64,000 nucleotides of DNA, taken from assembly GCA_963668245.2 (NCBI GenBank), contig OY764195.2:2542001-2606000 (forward strand), read 5' to 3'. Position numbers and translations under genes: made by a program. Origin of the DNA: Anoxybacterium sp963668245. Its GTDB lineage: Bacteria; Bacillota; Clostridia; Peptostreptococcales; Anaerovoracaceae. Positions 42,939-52,700 of the stretch are shown here, piece after piece. The notes below the pieces were generated by a model. The model did no database searches. It had not been told where the DNA came from and was given only the letters and a program-made list of their open reading frames with translations. Numbering within the stretch: position 1 is the stretch's first letter; the number at the start of each line of letters is the position of its first letter.

Positions 42939-44465
42939 TCAATAACTCACTCGGTTCCTTCCCTTGGCTTTTGCCTTATAGAGCTCTTTATCTGCTTGGT
43001 TGATTAGGTAATCCAGCTTGTAAGATTTTGTTATTTTCTCTAATAAAACAAGTCCGATGCTAACGGTAGCAGAAAGTGTTTTATCCTGAAATTCGATTTG
43101 CGCTGCTTCTATGGTAGAACGAAGTTTTTCCGCAAGCGTTAATCCCTGTTCTTCGGTGATAGTCGGCAATAGGATCAAGAACTCTTCACCACCGTATCTT
43201 CCAACCATGCCTAAGTCTCCAATTACTTCCTTACAGTGCCTAGCAATCTGTCTTAAAACCTCATCACCAGCCATATGTCCAAATTCGTCATTGATCCGTT
43301 TAAAATGATCCACATCCAGCATGATTGCTCCTATAGATTGACCGGAATGCTTGGCTTTCTCTAAGATTTTATCGCAAAGATCCATTAGTTTTCTTCTATT
43401 ATATAAATCAGTCAGAGCATCATAAGAAGCCATATAGTTTAGCGCCTGAAGCGTTTCTTTTTGTTTTGTATTGTCATGAAGAAAATAGACATATCCTAAC
43501 AAATGGTTATGCTCTCTTAACGGCGTTTTTCGAATTTCAATGTATTGGGTGCTATCATAATCATTGAACTGAATTTCAAATTGCTCTTCATTTGCTTCAT
43601 AAATGCGAGCTGCTCCAGAAAGGTGAGAAACATCCTTTCCGATTAAACTTTGAGCAAGCCATGGAAGGATGGCTTTTGCCGCATGATTATAATCAACTAA
43701 GAAGCCTTTGTCGTCAATCACCATAATCCCTTCTCCAATTTCCAAAAAAGCAATATCCTTTATCATTTGTTGTAATTCTAAAAAATCATAATGAAATAAT
43801 GCAACACAAATGAGCAATGCAGACGCTATCAATCCAAATGGTGTCAAGTCTGGCATAATCGTATCTTTTTGAAAAAGATAAATCAAAAGTACTCCGCTTG
43901 GAACAAGAGGTGACATAAGCATGATAAAGCTATTGCTTTTTAACGCAAAATGCTCTCTTTTCCATTCCATAAAATACACGTAGACACCAAACAAAATAAT
44001 ACAATAAAACAGTGCCACATGGACTATGTACCAGATTCCCTTTTCAGATACCGCAAGTAAATATCCCACATCGGATACCATTACTGCATTTAAACTTTTA
44101 TAAATCAAATGATGGTAATCATTTGTTACTTGAAAAAACAGAGTTAAAATTGAAAATGTCATCAAAGGAGCTACATAATAAATGGGGATTTTTCTCTTAA
44201 AATAATATTTGTAAGAAACAAAAAACCATAGAGTAGGAATAAATGAAATACCAAAGTACTCTAGCTTTAAAAAAAATTTAATTTCCTCTATCGAATTAGA
44301 CTGTAACTCTAGCCCATAGCCAATCAGGTAAACACTCATAGCAAGGCACATGGCTGCAAACGACTCAGAAAGGCTGCTCTTTTGCTTTGTAATAGAATAA
44401 ATAAACAAAAGAAGAAAGAGGATACCAAAAAAATATAGAATTGCAGAACCGATCGCAGCAATCAT
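42939..44465 (-). CDS. 7TM-PAS-GGDEF diguanylate cyclase
   Basis: A 508-aa membrane protein. The N-terminal 230 residues hold seven or eight hydrophobic helices of the histidine-kinase-7TM (7TMR-type) sensor. A PAS-like domain (about 235-340) and a GGDEF domain with active site GRYGGEEFLILLP near residue 425 follow. No RxxD inhibitory site is visible before GGEEF. It is a paralogue of the protein at 45403-46938, with matching organisation and shared segments such as YGLELQS / YGFELLS and LTPFGL. The two genes flank a PadR regulator. Probably an active c-di-GMP synthase. Confidence 0.9.
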   Translation of the reverse strand: MIAAIGSAILYFFGILFLLLFIYSITKQKSSLSESFAAMCLAMSVYLIGYGLELQSNSIEEIKFFLKLEYFGISFIPTLWFFVSYKYYFKRKIPIYYVAPLMTFSILTLFFQVTNDYHHLIYKSLNAVMVSDVGYLLAVSEKGIWYIVHVALFYCIILFGVYVYFMEWKREHFALKSNSFIMLMSPLVPSGVLLIYLFQKDTIMPDLTPFGLIASALLICVALFHYDFLELQQMIKDIAFLEIGEGIMVIDDKGFLVDYNHAAKAILPWLAQSLIGKDVSHLSGAARIYEANEEQFEIQFNDYDSTQYIEIRKTPLREHNHLLGYVYFLHDNTKQKETLQALNYMASYDALTDLYNRRKLMDLCDKILEKAKHSGQSIGAIMLDVDHFKRINDEFGHMAGDEVLRQIARHCKEVIGDLGMVGRYGGEEFLILLPTITEEQGLTLAEKLRSTIEAAQIEFQDKTLSATVSIGLVLLEKITKSYKLDYLINQADKELYKAKAKGRNRVSY

Positions 44466-44479
44466 TCATTCCCATCCTT

Positions 44480-44545
44480 CCTGTAAACTAATCGAAACCC
44501 GTTTTGATCGAACCTGTAAACTAATCGAAATCCGTTTTGATCGAA
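44480..44545. repeat. Tandem 33-bp direct repeat (two copies)
   Basis: Two adjacent 33-base units, 44480-44512 and 44513-44545, starting CCTGTAAACTAATCGAAA and ending CCGTTTTGATCGAA, with one mismatch. They lie just upstream of the 7TM-GGDEF start on the minus strand and each carries two ATCGA words. Confidence 0.9.
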
Positions 44546-44753
44546 TCATTATAATACAATTCAATTATATACCCTTCTAATTTTTAATTCAATCGATGGA
44601 ATAATTAATTCTGATTTTATCTGCATATTTTATGATATATTATGCTTATTCTAATTTTTTTATCGAATTTATCGATTTATGTTTATTATTATCGAATTTT
44701 ACAATATAATTAATCGATTATTCAATTCACTATACGTTTTTTATCGAAAGCTA

Positions 44754-44782
44754 TTGACAGAATATTGATTAAGTGTTATAAG
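44754..44782 (+). promoter_or_regulatory. padR promoter
   Basis: TTGACA (44754-44759), 17 bases, TATAAG (44777-44782), 47 bases before the padR ATG. Confidence 0.65.
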
Positions 44783-44804
44783 TATCATACTATAATATAT
44801 GATA
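44783..44804. promoter_or_regulatory. Palindrome TATCATA-N8-TATGATA, candidate PadR operator
   Basis: A 7-8-7 inverted repeat starting right after the -10 box and covering the likely transcription start. The 8-base spacing equals that of known PadR-family sites (ATGT-N8-ACAT type), so autorepression is plausible. Confidence 0.5.
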
Positions 44805-44828
44805 TGTTAAGATGATTCGGAGGAAAAA

Positions 44829-45371
44829 ATGGCAATACAATATGCAATATTGGGATTACTTAGTTGGAAGCCATCCAGCGGATACGAATTAAAAAAGGTA
44901 TTTGAAGAATCTTCTTACCTATATTGGTCTGGAAACAACAACCAAATTTACAAAACCTTACTTCAGTTACAGAAGGAGGGTCACATTACATATGAAACGG
45001 TTCATCAAGATGGTGCACCATCAAAGAAAATTTACACTGTAACCGAATCAGGCAAATTGGCTTTAAAATACTGGCTTATGAACAATTTGGAATCACCAGA
45101 TTTTAAAAAACCTTTTTTGATACAACTTGCATGGGCTGATATACTCTCAAAAGATGAACTGATTGCCCTGCTTACAAATTATGAGAAAGAAATTGAAGAA
45201 AATTTGCGTCAGCAAAAAGAAAAATACGATTGTGAAAAAGATTGGCCTAATCGTTCTGTACGAGAGACCTTCCTTTGGAATATGATTTCAGTCAACTTAA
45301 TGTCCACCTACCAAAGTGAATTGGATTGGGTTCGAAAAGTACGTCAGCAGTTGGCGCGCATGGAAGAATAA
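44829..45371 (+). CDS. PadR-family transcriptional regulator
   Basis: A 180-aa regulator with the PadR winged HTH at the N-terminus (ILGLLSWKPSSGYELKKVFEES; YKTLLQLQKEGHIT; KKIYTVTESGK) and a helical C-terminal dimerisation arm, as in the AphA/PadR subclass. The ATG follows CGGAGGA. The gene precedes the second 7TM-GGDEF gene by 31 bases and likely shares its transcript, so it may control c-di-GMP synthesis from this locus. Confidence 0.93.
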   Translation: MAIQYAILGLLSWKPSSGYELKKVFEESSYLYWSGNNNQIYKTLLQLQKEGHITYETVHQDGAPSKKIYTVTESGKLALKYWLMNNLESPDFKKPFLIQLAWADILSKDELIALLTNYEKEIEENLRQQKEKYDCEKDWPNRSVRETFLWNMISVNLMSTYQSELDWVRKVRQQLARMEE

Positions 45372-45402
45372 TCTTTTAGGCCTTATCTTGGAGGAGTAAT
45401 CG

Positions 45403-46938
45403 ATGATACAAATGTTCGCAAGCATCCTTTTTATATTTGGCTTTGCTTTTTTCATCTTGTTCATATATGCTCTTTCAAAAAAGAGAAACGTCTTAGCCGT
45501 TCCGTTTTCTTTTATGTGCCTTTCAGCGGCCATTTATATTGTTGGATATGGATTTGAGCTTTTGTCTACAAATGTGTCAAGGCTCATTTTTGCATTAAAG
45601 GCAGAGTATTTTGGCGTTCCTTTTATGGTCGCCTTTTGGCTGGTCATGACACTTCAATTTGTTGAAAAAAAACAATTATCGTCAAAGTCCATTGGCTTCA
45701 TCATGGTAATTCCCATTATCACGCTTTTCTTAAGCGCAAGCAACGAGTACCATCATTTGGTTTATAAAAGCATTACCACCATTGAATACCAAGGATTCTT
45801 GCTTTCCCAGTTTATACGCGGTCCATGGTATTTTCTTCATGTTGCATATTGTTATGGAATCATAGCTTATAGTATGATTATCTTTTTCCGCGCATGGTAT
45901 TTTAAAAAAAATCAATACCATACTCAGGCTTTTTGGCTTTTTGTAGGTTCCATCTGGCCTTTGGCTGTAAACATAATCTATATAGCTGGTTTTGTTCCTT
46001 TCAATCTTGATTTAACTCCTTTTGGACTTGGCATTGCTGCTTGCTTTTTCTATATTGCCATCTTTAAATATGGTTTCCTTGATTTTCAAGATTTAATCAA
46101 GGATGTAACCTTCCTTGATATCGATCAAGGAATTCTTGTATTGGATTCTAAGAATCGGCTCATTGATTACAATCATGCATGCGAAAAAGTCTTTCAATGG
46201 TTGAAATCGATACCGATCGGTACTCATATTTCTGTTGCTGCAGAAGGCCAAGCACTCCTTGAGCAGTCTATGTATTCTCGATTCGAAATGAGACTTTCTC
46301 GTGAAAATTCTCTCCGTTTTTATGATGTACAAAAAAATATGCTTCATCAAAATGACCACGATTATGGTATGGTTTACTTCATTCAGGATGTTACAAAATC
46401 AAATGAGATGATTAGGGCTCTAAACCAAGCTGCCAACTACGATTACCTTATGGACATTTATAACCGCAGAATGTTAATTGAAGTCGTAGAGATCGAGCTA
46501 AAAAAGTTAAAAAAATATAGTGGTTGTCTTTCTGTTTTAATGATCGATATTGATCACTTTAAGATTGTCAATGATATCTACGGACATCAAGCTGGTGACG
46601 ATGTACTGAGTCAATTGGCAAAAATGTGTAAAACCGCAATCCATCGTTCAGACGTAATTGGACGATATGGAGGAGAGGAACTTCTAATTCTCCTACCAAA
46701 AACTGATGAGAAAAAGGCATATTTAATTGCAGAAAACATTAGAAAATCAATAGCTGATTGGGATTTTTCATCTAACAAGGAGCTAATTCATATCACTGTC
46801 AGCATTGGTATTAAAACGATTCATAGTGATGATTCGAATACTGACTTGGAAGAACTGATCCGCGGTGCTGATAAGGCTTTGTATCAGGCAAAGAATGGTG
46901 GCAGAAATAAATCGGTTATATGGTCCATTCCCGTTTAG
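45403..46938 (+). CDS. 7TM-PAS-GGDEF protein with GGEEL active-site variant
   Basis: A 511-aa membrane protein, paralogue of the protein at 42939-44465: 7TM sensor (about 1-230), PAS-like domain with LDIDQGILVLDSKNRLIDYNHA near 240, and a C-terminal GGDEF domain. The active-site loop reads GRYGGEELLILLP, with Leu in place of the final Phe of GGEEF. The metal-binding acidic residues remain (MIDIDHFKIVND), so activity may survive. The position of the I-site has His for Arg (HRSD). The ATG follows GGAGGAG. Translated after padR. Confidence 0.9.
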   Translation: MIQMFASILFIFGFAFFILFIYALSKKRNVLAVPFSFMCLSAAIYIVGYGFELLSTNVSRLIFALKAEYFGVPFMVAFWLVMTLQFVEKKQLSSKSIGFIMVIPIITLFLSASNEYHHLVYKSITTIEYQGFLLSQFIRGPWYFLHVAYCYGIIAYSMIIFFRAWYFKKNQYHTQAFWLFVGSIWPLAVNIIYIAGFVPFNLDLTPFGLGIAACFFYIAIFKYGFLDFQDLIKDVTFLDIDQGILVLDSKNRLIDYNHACEKVFQWLKSIPIGTHISVAAEGQALLEQSMYSRFEMRLSRENSLRFYDVQKNMLHQNDHDYGMVYFIQDVTKSNEMIRALNQAANYDYLMDIYNRRMLIEVVEIELKKLKKYSGCLSVLMIDIDHFKIVNDIYGHQAGDDVLSQLAKMCKTAIHRSDVIGRYGGEELLILLPKTDEKKAYLIAENIRKSIADWDFSSNKELIHITVSIGIKTIHSDDSNTDLEELIRGADKALYQAKNGGRNKSVIWSIPV

Positions 46939-47077
46939 TGGAATTTCCTACACTTAATTTCTCGTTTCAGACGATGGACAGCGGGTAGTAAACTATCAGC
47001 AATTGCATCTATCAACATTTTTTGATTGAAGATTTTGGGTAGGATTTCACAATATCCTAAGATTTGGAGGGATTAAA

Positions 47078-47989
47078 ATGAGAAAACGATTTGTATTTAG
47101 TCTAACAATTGGATTTTTCTTGCTCTGGCAATTTAATTTTAACTTAGATTCAAAGGACTTCTCTATTGACTCAGTTTCTGCTGCAACTTCAAAATCCCCA
47201 GCAGCACTAAATAGTGCGCAAGGTTACGGAAATGGCCAAGCAAATGAAAACGGTCAATCTGGAGAAAACGAAAATCATGCCGAGATGGACCACAACGGTA
47301 CTCAGGAGAAAACATGGTCTTCTAATCCAAGTAGTTGGGCTACTGAAGGCATTGAGAAAGCAAAGGGCTATGGGCTCACTGTTGATAGTCTTTTAGATGA
47401 TTATGACAAACCGATTGATCGAGAAGAGTTTGTTCAACTTATCATGAAGCATTATGCAGCAGCAGGTGGTGTTTTGCCATCAGATTCAGAATCACTGCCA
47501 TTTCATGATACAAGCGATGAAAACGTTGCTTATGCTTATGCCCTTGGTATTGTAAGCGGAGCAGGCAATGATCAATTTAACCCTACTGGAGAACTAACCA
47601 GGCAGGAAGCTGCAGTCATGCTTTATCGAGAATGGGTTCTTCTAAACGGAGATACCAACCTATCCTCATCGGAAGCTGCAGTTTTTGCTGATGCCGATCA
47701 AATTGCCACATGGGCCAGAGAAGCGATTCAATTTATGAATCAAAATAAGATTATGCAAGGTGCCAGCGATGGTTCTTTAAATCCTACAGCCAATACCACA
47801 AGAGAACAGGCTATGCTCCTTATACTTAGAAGCTATCAAGTAGAGTTTGGACTCGAATCATCAGATGCAGTAAACGAACTGGAGGATTCAATCGAGACGG
47901 ATGCTTCAGTTGATGGAACGAACACAGAAGAATTAGATGATACAGATGGGACAGATGATGGGGATGGAACAGATACGCTAGTTGATTAG
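47078..47989 (+). CDS. SLH-domain surface protein with acidic tail
   Basis: A 303-aa exported protein: signal peptide (about 1-36), a Gly/Asn/Gln-rich low-complexity segment (45-75), three SLH modules (about 84-130, 141-190, 201-252; for example QFNPTGELTRQEAAVMLYREW and SLNPTANTTREQAMLLI), and an Asp/Thr-rich acidic tail (258-303). The first SLH repeat is degenerate. There is no other domain, so it is either a small wall-anchored adaptor or an S-layer accessory. The ATG follows TTGGAGGG. It lies tail to tail with the MFS gene, two bases apart. Confidence 0.88.
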   Translation: MRKRFVFSLTIGFFLLWQFNFNLDSKDFSIDSVSAATSKSPAALNSAQGYGNGQANENGQSGENENHAEMDHNGTQEKTWSSNPSSWATEGIEKAKGYGLTVDSLLDDYDKPIDREEFVQLIMKHYAAAGGVLPSDSESLPFHDTSDENVAYAYALGIVSGAGNDQFNPTGELTRQEAAVMLYREWVLLNGDTNLSSSEAAVFADADQIATWAREAIQFMNQNKIMQGASDGSLNPTANTTREQAMLLILRSYQVEFGLESSDAVNELEDSIETDASVDGTNTEELDDTDGTDDGDGTDTLVD

Positions 47990-47991
47990 AA

Positions 47992-49395
47992 TTATATTTG
48001 TGACCGTTTGGATAATTCCACTTTGATTTCTTCATATTTTATCTTGGTGATTGGATATAAAAAAATCATAGCGGTAGTTGCAATCATAAAAATTGCCGGA
48101 ATGACGGTGAGCATATTTTCCACCCATGAAAGCGCGGACTCTGTTTGATGATGTATCGTACCATCAAAACCAGCTAACTGCAAGACAATGCCTAAAGTCT
48201 GCATGGCAATTGCGCCTGCAAAGGCTTCGGATACAGATTGAAGAGAGACAATGCTGCCTTCTCTCCGTTTACCAGTGTGCAATTCATCGTATTCACAAAT
48301 ATCATAGAGCATAGATGGAATGAGTTGCCAATACGCTCCATTGCTAATGGCAAACACAAAAGTAAAAATAAGCATTCCAGAAAACGTTGCAATTCCAGTA
48401 AATTTTGCACCCGTCACAAGTGCTGCTGAAAGCATCATCATGAGAATGAGAAGCGTTCTCTTATCAAACCATTTGGTCAATCCAGTGACAATTGGCGAAA
48501 AAAAGATCCCATTGATTGAAGCAAACACCAATACTGCGGTTACTTGCACTGGACTCAAGCCAAGATTGTAGGTATAAAAATACAGTCGATCTGCACCAAC
48601 AATTGTGTTTGCAATCAAGTAAAAAATACTGGCCGCAAGGAGAAATCGAAAGGGTTTTAACCGAAAAATGCTGATATAGTCTTTGAGAATCTCACAGGAA
48701 TGATGCATTACAAGGCGAAAAGTAATTTTCGCCTCTTTTTTTTGCTCTAAATCAACTACTCTTTCTTTTGTCGTATCAAAGGGTTTGGAAAGAAAGACAG
48801 TAATATAGATTGAGATGCCTGAAGCGATTCCTACCAGCGTACCCGTTGCATGCCATGCCCCTTCCAAGGTAAGTCCATGATTACAAAAAAAATCAACAAT
48901 AACAGATGGAAAAACAATCCCGATAAATGTCCCTAATATATTGAATCCATAAGCAAAAGATCTCAGGCGAGTTCTTTCATTATAGTCGTCTGTAAATTCT
49001 ACTCCTAGGGCAAGAAATGGGACATAGAATGTGCTAAATCCCGTCCAGAAAACAAGAACCACCACTGCATAGTACATTATTTTTAGTGTTTCAATAGAAT
49101 GAATCGTGAGAAACATTAGACTACAGCAAATCATAATGAGCGTTCCTCCGATTAAAATAAATGGTCTTCTTCTACCCATTTTGCTTGTATTTCGATCAGA
49201 CCAAAATCCAATCAAAAGCGACCAAATGGCATCCCACATGGACCCAAGACCTATGATCGTTCCTGCAACAGCCGGATTGATATGTACAACTGTCGTCAAG
49301 AAAAACATCAAAAAAGTACCAACAATACAATAAGACGCCGCATCACCGATGGATGCGGAACTATAGGCAAGTTTGCTTTTGATTGGTAATCTCAT
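47992..49395 (-). CDS. MFS sugar:cation symporter (GPH/MelB family)
   Basis: A 467-aa transporter with 12 helices. GPH-family features are the N-terminal SASIGDAASYCIVGTFLMFFLT, GSMWDAIWSLLIGFWSDRNTSKMGRRRPFI, and the central cytoplasmic loop. Members import glycosides, pentosides or hexuronides with Na+ or H+. The sugar cannot be predicted and no glycosidase is encoded beside it. The ATG follows CGGAGG. No operon partners on this strand. Confidence 0.9.
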   Translation of the reverse strand: MRLPIKSKLAYSSASIGDAASYCIVGTFLMFFLTTVVHINPAVAGTIIGLGSMWDAIWSLLIGFWSDRNTSKMGRRRPFILIGGTLIMICCSLMFLTIHSIETLKIMYYAVVVLVFWTGFSTFYVPFLALGVEFTDDYNERTRLRSFAYGFNILGTFIGIVFPSVIVDFFCNHGLTLEGAWHATGTLVGIASGISIYITVFLSKPFDTTKERVVDLEQKKEAKITFRLVMHHSCEILKDYISIFRLKPFRFLLAASIFYLIANTIVGADRLYFYTYNLGLSPVQVTAVLVFASINGIFFSPIVTGLTKWFDKRTLLILMMMLSAALVTGAKFTGIATFSGMLIFTFVFAISNGAYWQLIPSMLYDICEYDELHTGKRREGSIVSLQSVSEAFAGAIAMQTLGIVLQLAGFDGTIHHQTESALSWVENMLTVIPAIFMIATTAMIFLYPITKIKYEEIKVELSKRSQI

Positions 49396-49733
49396 AAATC
49401 CTCCGCAAATAATTCTGGCTCATTAGATTCTCTCAATCTGTAATATTCATAAATTCAAATGTACTACATTTACATTTTATCACAAACAAAGAAAAGATTG
49501 ATTATTTTCTTTGTTCAATCTTCCATGGTTTGATATTGATCATTTTCATCAATCTTCTACAGTTTGGTATCATAATTTGGTATATTGGTTTCAATTTACC
49601 TTCTTTTTATCATCACGTCAATCATTTCTTTTTCAAAAAAGGGATATAGCGAGGAAACACCCTCGCTATATTTGAATTTTGCTATTTATTCATTTTTACA
49701 AAACATTTTTCATCGAATCGCTGAAATCACTCA
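49396..49733. other. Intergenic region between the MFS gene and the second chemoreceptor
   Basis: 338 bases without a gene. It contains the chemoreceptor terminator (49644-49671) and, between 49510 and 49590, repeated CAATCTTC / TTTG(A/G)TAT words that may be operators for the MFS gene. Confidence 0.5.
49644..49671 (-). terminator. Terminator of the second chemoreceptor gene
   Basis: ATATAGCGAGG pairs with CCTCGCTATAT over 11 bases with a 6-base loop. On the minus strand it is followed by CCCTTTTTTG. Confidence 0.8.
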
Positions 49734-52700
49734 CTAATACTTATCATTGGATTCATAATCCATTAGAATTTGTGGTGCTTGGTTCGTGTTTTTTTTGTTG
49801 TTCATTGAATGTTCATCCGTTAATCTCATCACTTTTTTGGCGCCTTGATTCTTTTGTGTTTGCCTCAGTTTAAACTCACCGACCATGTTTTTCAGCAATC
49901 CTGCTTGTCCTGACAATTCTTCACTAGATGCTGCGCTTTCCTCTGCGGTAGCTGAGTTATTTTGAACCACTAGGGATACCTGTTCGATACCCTTATTGAC
50001 TTCTGCAATGGCGGATGCTTGGGAGTTGGATGCTTCTGCAATACCATGAACCAATGTCGCCGCTTTATCAATTCCTTCCACAATTTCCCTTAGTGCTTCA
50101 GCAGTATCATTTGCGATCTGTGTTCCGGCTTTGACTTTATTGATAGAGCCTTCAATCAAATCTGTAGTTTCTCTTGCTGCTTCTGCACTTCTTGCGGCCA
50201 AAGTTCTTACTTCTTCTGCAACAACTGCAAATCCTTTTCCATGTTGCCCTGCCCGAGCTGCTTCAACTGCTGCATTTAATGCAAGGATATTGGTTTGGAA
50301 TGCGATATCATCTATGACCTTAATTATTTTGGAAATATTTGCAGAAGATTCATTGATATCGGTCATTGCTGTAAGCATATCGCTCATTTGTGAATTGCCA
50401 CTCTGGGCGTTATTCTTAGCAGTTTCAGCTAGGTCGTTTGCGGTATTTGCATTGATCGCATTTTCTCTTGTTTGGTTTGCAATATCTGCAATGGATGCCG
50501 TCAATTGTTCAATGGCACTCGCCTGTTCTGTGGATCCTTGTGATAATGCCTGACTGCCCTGTGAAACCTGATTGGCCCCCATATTTACTTGCTCTGCTGC
50601 CTCATAAAAGTCTACCATCACTTGGTTCAGGGATTGGATAATCACCTGTAGTGAATCCGTGATTTCGGAATAGTCTCCTACAAAATCTTCAAGATGTTCA
50701 ATTGCAAGATTCTTTTCTGCCATTTGCCCTAATATATCTGTAATTTCTTGAATAATCTCTCGAAGATGATCAATGGTAAAGTTGATTGCCTTCTTCAATA
50801 CATCAAATTGCCCAGAATAAGAACCGTTTACGGATACTTTTAAATTTCCTTTGGAAAGCTCGTTTAATACCGAGGTGACTTCATTTAATGGTTTTGCCGC
50901 ACCTTCAAGAATACTATTCATCTTAATAATCAAGTCTTTCCATGCACCCTCAAATTTTTCATCATCAACCTTGGTATCAAGTCGTCCTTGTAATGCTGCC
51001 TCTGTTAAGACAGATGCTTCATCAATTAGATTCTGAATTCGTTCACTCATGGTGATAATTGCAGGCATCAACTCATCATTATCGCTACGTTTCCCAATTG
51101 GTTTGAGCCATTGCAAATCACTTAGATCACCTGTCGCGATATGATTTAAGGTTTGAATGACATGCTTTATCGTTTCCGATACTTGGTTGATGGATTCTGC
51201 CATATCTGCGTAGATCCCAGCATACGATCCACTTACTGCCTTTGAATAATCATTGTTTTTACCCATCAATCCAAGAATTTCAATGCCTTCTGCTAGTCCT
51301 GCCAGTCCATCAACAGAGTCATTGATGCTATCTTTAATTTTCGCAAAATCACCACGATATTCTACTGTAATCTTTTCAGGAATTTGTCCTTTTCCGATTT
51401 GATTCAAATATTTTGCCATCATATCAATCGGTTCAATCAATGCATCGATGGAATGGTTGACGCCATCGATAATCTTTGCAAAATCACCTCCGTGTCTAGA
51501 TGAGTCTGCCCGAACGCTCAAGTTTCCTTGTAGTGTTGATTGAGATAGCAAATATGCATCTTCAACCAAAAGATTAATCGCATCAATACAAGTATTCAAG
51601 TTGTCTTTCATTTTATTAAAATCACCAGAATACGCTTCTGTAATTTTTAACGGAATTTCTCCCTTACTGATTTTTTCAATATAATCTGCTGAGACATTAA
51701 ATGGTTTGACAAAGGAATCGATTAATCCATTGATTCCTGAGATCAGCTCTTTCCATGAACCAGCATAGTCAGCCTCATTTCCACGCTGAGACAATTCACC
51801 TACGGTGATTGCTTGTGTCAAAGACTGGGTTTCAAGATTCAGCTTTCGAATGGTATCGACCATGTTTTTCATAGCTGGACTAATTTCGTCATTTTCGTCC
51901 TTAGCGATAATCTCCATAGAAACATTTCCTTCCGAAATCTGTTTCATCACTTTGACCACATTGTGCTGAAGATCATCTGCAAATACATTGATTGCTTGGG
52001 ACATCAGCCCTATTTCATCTTTCCCTTCTACTTCCAGCCGTTCACCAAAATGGCCTTGGCTCATTTCTTCCACAACGTAAGCAACACGTTTGAGTGGATT
52101 TGCAATTTTTTTTGAAATGGTAAAGATCAATCCTACCAAAACAATTAAAACAATTACAAGAATGACAAATAAGAGGATACTCATGGTGACAGATGTCTCA
52201 TTAAATTCTTTATCAGGTAGCACCGATGTGAGCATCCAACCAGTGTCTCCAATTTCAGAAATGTATCCCCGTGATTTCTCACCATCAAAGGAAAACTGCA
52301 ACTCACCAATTTGTTTGTTTTGAACTGCCGCTTTCAGTGGTTCTGTTGCATCAATCTCTGAAATATTTTTCCCAATATAATCTTGATTTGGATGGTAAAA
52401 GATTTGACCAGTATCCGTGGTCATCATATAATTACCTGTTTCGCCGAGTTTTTGTTGCCCAACCATTGTTGCGATATCCGTAATAGATATATCCACACAT
52501 GCTGCACCAATAAGCTCACTTGTTCCAGCTTTAAAAATTGGAGAAACAACACTTACAATCGTGTCATTCGAGGTGTAATCCTCATATGGCTCCGATACAA
52601 AAGGTTCTTTTTTTTCTTCCAATTGTATATACCAAGGGCGCTGAGTAATCTGATAATCATCTGGCGCATATTGTTCATCTGACTGAACATATTGACTGGC

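Larger units (their letters stand above)
44466..44828. other. Divergent region rich in ATCGA words between the two 7TM-GGDEF loci
   Basis: 363 bases without a gene. It holds a 33-bp tandem duplication (44480-44545), about ten ATCGA-containing words between 44490 and 44750, and the padR promoter with a palindrome (44754-44804). Confidence 0.65.

Noticed and set aside
44480..44545. Tandem 33-bp repeat considered as a CRISPR remnant
   Set aside because: The two copies are directly adjacent with no spacer, and there are no cas genes.
46939..47077. Leader of the second SLH gene considered for a c-di-GMP riboswitch
   Set aside because: The conserved GEMM core and its two helices could not be found.
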